From NCBI GenBank assembly GCA_905182985.1, contig CAJJDN010000091.1, positions 203,085 to 267,084 of the forward strand: a stretch of 64,000 nt of DNA. Reading direction: 5' to 3'. This document shows positions 59,043 through 64,000 of the stretch, in pieces (positions within the stretch are counted from its first letter, which is position 1; the number at the start of each line of letters is the position of its first letter). The position numbers and the translations under genes are program-made. The notes under the pieces were generated by a model. It did not search any database. It was not told the DNA's origin and saw nothing but the letters and a program-made list of their open reading frames with translations. Origin of the DNA: Paramecium sonneborni. Lineage: Eukaryota > Ciliophora > Oligohymenophorea > Peniculida > Parameciidae.

Positions 59043-60629
59043 ATGCCACCAAGGAGAAATACTCATAATAGTCATTGCATTTAGGAATTCTTTGGTAATG
59101 GAACTAAGAAACATAAGAAAGAAATAAAATAGATACAAAAACAATTTAAGAAGTGTCCATAACTTGGATAAGTTGGATCATAATTAAGAAGAGTATTGCA
59201 ATAATACAGAGAAGAAATAATGAGAGAGTTTAATTATGGAGATTTATTTAAGCAAATAAGTGAGATATCGAAATTGGAGTAAATAGGAGGAATGTTAAAC
59301 TCAATTTTGTATTTAAATGTTAGTAAAGTGTCAGACTATTGGAGTGATATATATACTCCTGATCATGTTGATGATGTAAATAGTTATCTAAATTAGTTGC
59401 TTAGTAAACATAATATATAGATTTTGAAAAATTGGCTCAAGAGTTCATTTTCAATACTAAGGTAAGACTAAGTTGAGGATTCTGATTCATGGGGTTCTCA
59501 ATCAAATTCAATCAACAATTAAAATTGGAATTATTAAATGCTCAACATTTATGGAACAAGTGGTAAAATGAGTACTATAGTTGCTATTGCTCGAACATAT
59601 AATATTGAAGTCATTCTCACTTATGAGTATACTGAAAAGAAAGAATTTGAAGAGATGTTAGCTAGTCAACATATTAAATTCAAACCAGAATAGCAAAAAA
59701 GTGAATTTGGAATCAAAAAGAAAATTATTATCCATAGAGGCCCTTTGCCTAAATTTATAAATTAAAAATTTCTACATATATAAAGAGTCCCTTTTATTTG
59801 GATTACAGGTATTTCTATATTTAACTTTAATATTAGATTCAAATTAAAACCATGAATTGTTTGATGCTTTTGAATTACTCCAATATCAGCATATGGAAAT
59901 AGTTAAATACTTCTATTTAATTCTTATAATCGAATATAATTATAGGGATTAATTGGATTCTATTAACACAGAATTTAAAACAAAGGTCATTTACGAAAAT
60001 TTGTAAGAAAAACCCATATTTGGAGATTTCTATAATAATTTCTAAATAATCAAACCTAAAATTAAAACAAAAGATTTAAATATAAAGTTTGATCTCTCAG
60101 AGATCAGTATGATTACCTTGTATATGAAAGGGAATGTAAGGAGCATTTTAAATTGGCTACAATTCCATCATAAGGATCAATTTATATATACATTGATTAA
60201 GCAAATGAAATTAGATCAAACTCATTTACAATACATGCTTAAAAATCATTTACCCATCTTTAAGAGTGATTAGTTTGATAATTAGTTTAATTTAAATGCT
60301 TAATAATGGTTTGATTAACAATGTATTGAATTAGTGGATGATATAGTTCAAAATAGGAAAAATATCTTAAAAAATAATTATTCAAAAAGATCTTTTAAAT
60401 TCAATATAAATTCATTCCTAGTAAATTATGTTCTTAAGGTAATGTAGTGATTAATATAATATAGATAAATGCAATAAATACATAATAATATACTTCCAGT
60501 ACAAGATAACGAAGATTGAATAAAGAGCCAAAAGATATTTATAAACCACTTTAACAATTCTTCAAAGATGAAGAAGAGTATGAGTAGTTTAAATAATTTG
60601 ACAAATCTTTTGCATTTTTGGTGAACTGA
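59043..60629 (+). CDS. Divergent AAA+ clamp-loader-like protein (RAD17/ELG1-type)
   Basis: The product is 510 aa with introns 59809-59836 and 60439-60464. A PIP-like start (CIQEFFGNGTK) is followed by a basic region. DYWSDIYTPDHVDDVNSYLN, then ILKNWLKSSF corresponds to the WxxKYxPxxxxDL...WL pattern of RFC-related proteins. The P-loop at residues 171-178 is GTSGKMST, lacking the usual spacing, and Walker B is not evident (VPFIWITDSN fits its position). The C-terminal 250 residues are helical. It probably belongs to the RFC1-like group (RAD17, ELG1/ATAD5 or CTF18), but which one is unclear. The copy after 60946 is an assembly duplicate. Confidence 0.72.
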
Positions 60630-60945
60630 TAAAAGATGCTTTAAAAAATCTCTAATCAAAACTATTTATCAAACATTGATAATCCTCTTTTTTATCGTCT
60701 TACTAATTGAGAAGGTGTTCTTGCTCGAGAAAATGTTTCATCCATCTCTTCTATCTGAGAATGCTCCTTAATCATTTTGAATTTCGAAGACCCAGATCTA
60801 AAATTAGTTTGTGTATTGTTTTGAGATTAAACAATAGATGCACTAACAACTCTGATTGATCCTCTCTTTAATGAACGTATTGTCATATTTTATCTGCTCA
60901 TACGTGGTTCATTTACTAATTGATTCTATATTTATTTCATGTTAA
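59730..60945. repeat. Duplicated contig end, first copy (1,216 bp)
   Basis: Repeated without visible change at 60947-62162, with a single N at 60946. It covers the 3' two thirds of the AAA+ gene and the 3' end of the next minus-strand gene. As at 26318, this looks like an unmerged contig overlap. Confidence 0.9.
60656..60940 (-). CDS. 3' fragment of minus-strand gene, duplicate
   Basis: Identical to 61873-62157, the last 94 codons of the gene at 61873-62643. Its upstream part is cut off by the contig join at 60946. Not a separate gene. Confidence 0.75.
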
Positions 60946-60946
60946 N

Positions 60947-61846
60947 ATCCATAGAGGCCCTTTGCCTAAATTTATAAATTAAAAATTTCTACATATATAA
61001 AGAGTCCCTTTTATTTGGATTACAGGTATTTCTATATTTAACTTTAATATTAGATTCAAATTAAAACCATGAATTGTTTGATGCTTTTGAATTACTCCAA
61101 TATCAGCATATGGAAATAGTTAAATACTTCTATTTAATTCTTATAATCGAATATAATTATAGGGATTAATTGGATTCTATTAACACAGAATTTAAAACAA
61201 AGGTCATTTACGAAAATTTGTAAGAAAAACCCATATTTGGAGATTTCTATAATAATTTCTAAATAATCAAACCTAAAATTAAAACAAAAGATTTAAATAT
61301 AAAGTTTGATCTCTCAGAGATCAGTATGATTACCTTGTATATGAAAGGGAATGTAAGGAGCATTTTAAATTGGCTACAATTCCATCATAAGGATCAATTT
61401 ATATATACATTGATTAAGCAAATGAAATTAGATCAAACTCATTTACAATACATGCTTAAAAATCATTTACCCATCTTTAAGAGTGATTAGTTTGATAATT
61501 AGTTTAATTTAAATGCTTAATAATGGTTTGATTAACAATGTATTGAATTAGTGGATGATATAGTTCAAAATAGGAAAAATATCTTAAAAAATAATTATTC
61601 AAAAAGATCTTTTAAATTCAATATAAATTCATTCCTAGTAAATTATGTTCTTAAGGTAATGTAGTGATTAATATAATATAGATAAATGCAATAAATACAT
61701 AATAATATACTTCCAGTACAAGATAACGAAGATTGAATAAAGAGCCAAAAGATATTTATAAACCACTTTAACAATTCTTCAAAGATGAAGAAGAGTATGA
61801 GTAGTTTAAATAATTTGACAAATCTTTTGCATTTTTGGTGAACTGA
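60947..61846 (+). CDS. 5'-truncated duplicate of the AAA+ gene
   Basis: Same sequence as 59730-60629, starting within codon context IIIHRGPLPKF. It lacks the start codon and P-loop. Treat as an assembly duplicate. Confidence 0.75.
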
Positions 61847-62162
61847 TAAAAGATGCTTTAAAAAATCTCTAATCAAAACTATTTATCAAACATTGATAAT
61901 CCTCTTTTTTATCGTCTTACTAATTGAGAAGGTGTTCTTGCTCGAGAAAATGTTTCATCCATCTCTTCTATCTGAGAATGCTCCTTAATCATTTTGAATT
62001 TCGAAGACCCAGATCTAAAATTAGTTTGTGTATTGTTTTGAGATTAAACAATAGATGCACTAACAACTCTGATTGATCCTCTCTTTAATGAACGTATTGT
62101 CATATTTTATCTGCTCATACGTGGTTCATTTACTAATTGATTCTATATTTATTTCATGTTAA
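60947..62162. repeat. Duplicated contig end, second copy (1,216 bp)
   Basis: Second copy of 59730-60945, offset 1,217 bp, including a 5'-truncated AAA+ frame (60947-61846). Confidence 0.9.
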
Positions 62163-62643
62163 TACATTCATAATATCTTCTTTGACTTTCTATAAGAATG
62201 ATATCTTGTAATTTGGATGCTGAATCGGATTAGGGAAAAGAACATCCGGTAAAGTATTTAATCTCATTTATTTAATATTTTTAATGATATCTTCTCAGAA
62301 ATGCTACAAAGAAAGAATTCAATACTTACAACTATTAATCTTAATATTGATTGAATTAATATATACATTTACCTTCTAAAATTGTTACTATCAAATCCCA
62401 GATCTATATTCTAAAAATGGATTACCCAATATCTCAAATATAAAAATATTGAAGACAAAAATGCCCACTCTTTTGCAACTCAGTAAAATGATTTTACTTG
62501 GACCATTATTATTTGCTTCTTAAAAATTTATTAAGTGATTTAAATTCCTTATATTTTATGTCTTTCATCTATTCATTTTATACTGTTGGTTAAGATTATA
62601 TCCAATAATAATTGAATATAATGTTTTTAGAAAATGGATTCAT
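61873..62643 (-). CDS. Hypothetical basic Ser/Arg-rich protein
   Basis: The product is 237 aa if introns 62433-62456 (24 nt) and 62340-62372 (33 nt) are removed. The N-terminal half is helical with aromatic residues (NPFSKNIIFNYYWIQSQ, then KYKEFKSLNKFLRSKQQW). The C-terminal 95 residues are basic and Ser/Arg-rich (MTIRSLKRGSIRVVSAS, RARTPSQLVRRQKRG), with likely phosphorylation sites. The first intron is supported by an in-frame TGA; the second has no stop and only removes a Tyr/Ile-rich patch, so it is less sure. Family not recognised. Confidence 0.6.
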
Positions 62644-64000
62644 ATTTATTAGCTATGAGATATGAATTACTTCAATGTTTTGTACTCAGACTATACTTTT
62701 CAGGTAGATTAGTTTAAATCTTAAGACAATGTGAAACATATGAAATCTCTTTTGTATTACATCATCATTTTGCTTAAAAATACATACCTTGTTCTATATC
62801 GAGATCGATACTATCAAAAATCAAAAAAATCATCCTGACTATCTATTTAAGTGTTCTTAGTTGTGGGTCTATCTATTTTTATTTCCCTTTTCAATTCCTT
62901 TTATAGTTTACCATTTAAATAAGTATTTTTCTAACTGGAAATTACATTATTTTTTAATCTATAATCAATTATATTAACTATGATTGGTTTTAGATGATTA
63001 CTTCATCTATAAATATATCCACCTTCAAATTAAAACTTTTATAGATATGCTAAAAACTATTGAACATTTTAATTCCTTATCAAACCATTATGCAAGCTAA
63101 AAAACTACAATTTATTATCATAAATATTGGAGATTACTTTCATAGTTAAAATAAAAAAATAATTTAAGATATTTACTTCTTTTTTAACTTAAATTTTTAC
63201 TTTTTTTTTAAATATTTCAACCTCCAAAAGAAATAGCCATTTTGAAACTTGTTGTTTTATTTTACAATTTTAGAATGATATCCCAAACGGAATAGAGATC
63301 AAGCAAATTAATTGTCCATTATACAACAATAATATTAAATTATAGGTTTAAAATACTTTTTAAAAAAAATAAAATTTATCTCCAATTTAATTATAAGACA
63401 GATCGTTAAAAACAATTAAGTAACAGTATAAATTTGAATCTGCTTCAAATAATTAAAAATTGAATAATATATTTAAATATTATAATTGACTTTATTCGTG
63501 AGAGAGATTTTTTTATGAATTTTATTGAAATATTTAAATGAAAAAAAAATGTAATAAAAATTATTATAAAGACATATAACCATGATTCGATTATATCATG
63601 ATTTCACTGTTAGTAGCAAATGATTGTTTAGCTTAAATAAGGAGGTAGTTTCTAGGCAAATTGAATATTGTCAATACTATCTTAAAAATAAAAATTGAAT
63701 TGGTCATAAATTTTTAATGAATAAAAATGGTAATGATTATTTGAATAACTAAGATTTTATAAATTTATATATACCTTAAATAACCTTAGAAGCTTTATGA
63801 TTCTTGAGAATAAATACATGACAGGATTATGATTTATTATTCTTCAAAAAAACGTTCAGAATATCTTATTAATCATGATAAAAGTTTTTTTTTTTCTATC
63901 TAATTTCCTTATAGTTGTGATTGCGTTGAACTAAATTATCATCATATAAGATCATTCATTCAAACTTTAAATTTTATGTGAAAAATTATGTTCTAATAGT
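62644..64000. other. Gene-poor AT-rich end of window
   Basis: About 1.35 kb with many homopolymer runs. Short frames on both strands (for example plus 63273-63490, minus 62690-62860) have noise composition or fragments only. No telomeric G-rich repeat is present. I assign nothing. Confidence 0.55.

Noticed and set aside
63400..64000. Possible telomere or chromosome end
   Set aside because: No G4T2/G3T3-type repeats are present on either strand.

Overview
The window is ciliate macronuclear DNA, most likely from Paramecium. The genes read open only when TAA and TAG are glutamine and TGA is the sole stop. The DNA is very AT-rich and gaps between genes are often under 100 bp. Coding regions are interrupted by tiny GT-AG introns; I placed 46, of 20 to 34 nt. 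All genes were assembled by hand from reading frame and intron signals. Where I give intron positions, the spliced length is a multiple of three unless I say otherwise. No tRNA, rRNA, CRISPR array, insertion sequence or telomere was seen.

Layout. 1-9.6 kb: polyubiquitin 3' end, coiled-coil/beta-sandwich protein, DUSP-USP deubiquitinase, two unknown proteins, TRAIP-like RING protein, and a cyclic-nucleotide-gated-type channel with no visible pore filter. 10-20.5 kb: decayed polyubiquitin, CHFR-type FHA-RING ligase, B-box/TLDc gene, dynactin p27, HAS1-like helicase pseudogene, cyclic-nucleotide-binding protein and an EF-2 pseudogene. 20.5-27.6 kb: gene-poor, with a 610-N gap and two sets of duplicated contig ends. 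27.5-39.6 kb: coiled-coil protein, UCH-family deubiquitinase, short-chain dehydrogenase pseudogene, a 1,014-residue Gln/Glu protein with 28-residue repeats, an LF-Gln repeat protein, an LRR protein and an unknown gene. 39.6-46.8 kb: an 89-bp minisatellite, MFS transporter pseudogene, ribosomal protein uS7, RFC pseudogene, NOL10/ENP2 and an SCP-type phosphatase. 46.8-64 kb: degenerate EF-hand protein, pseudokinase-MORN gene with a tandem pseudogene copy, RING/RBR-like gene, two tandem kinases, M1 aminopeptidase, TPR-like protein and a divergent clamp-loader-like AAA+ protein whose 3' part is duplicated across a contig join.

Two themes stand out. One is several ubiquitin-system genes (ubiquitin, USP, UCH, CHFR, TRAIP-like and RBR-like RING proteins). 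The other is many recognisable pseudogenes (ubiquitin, HAS1, EF-2, dehydrogenase, MFS, RFC, kinase-MORN), as expected where duplicated copies are being lost. I found no operon-like new system. The most unusual items are the pore-less channel, the Gln-rich repeat proteins, the kinase-MORN pair and the noncoding minisatellite.
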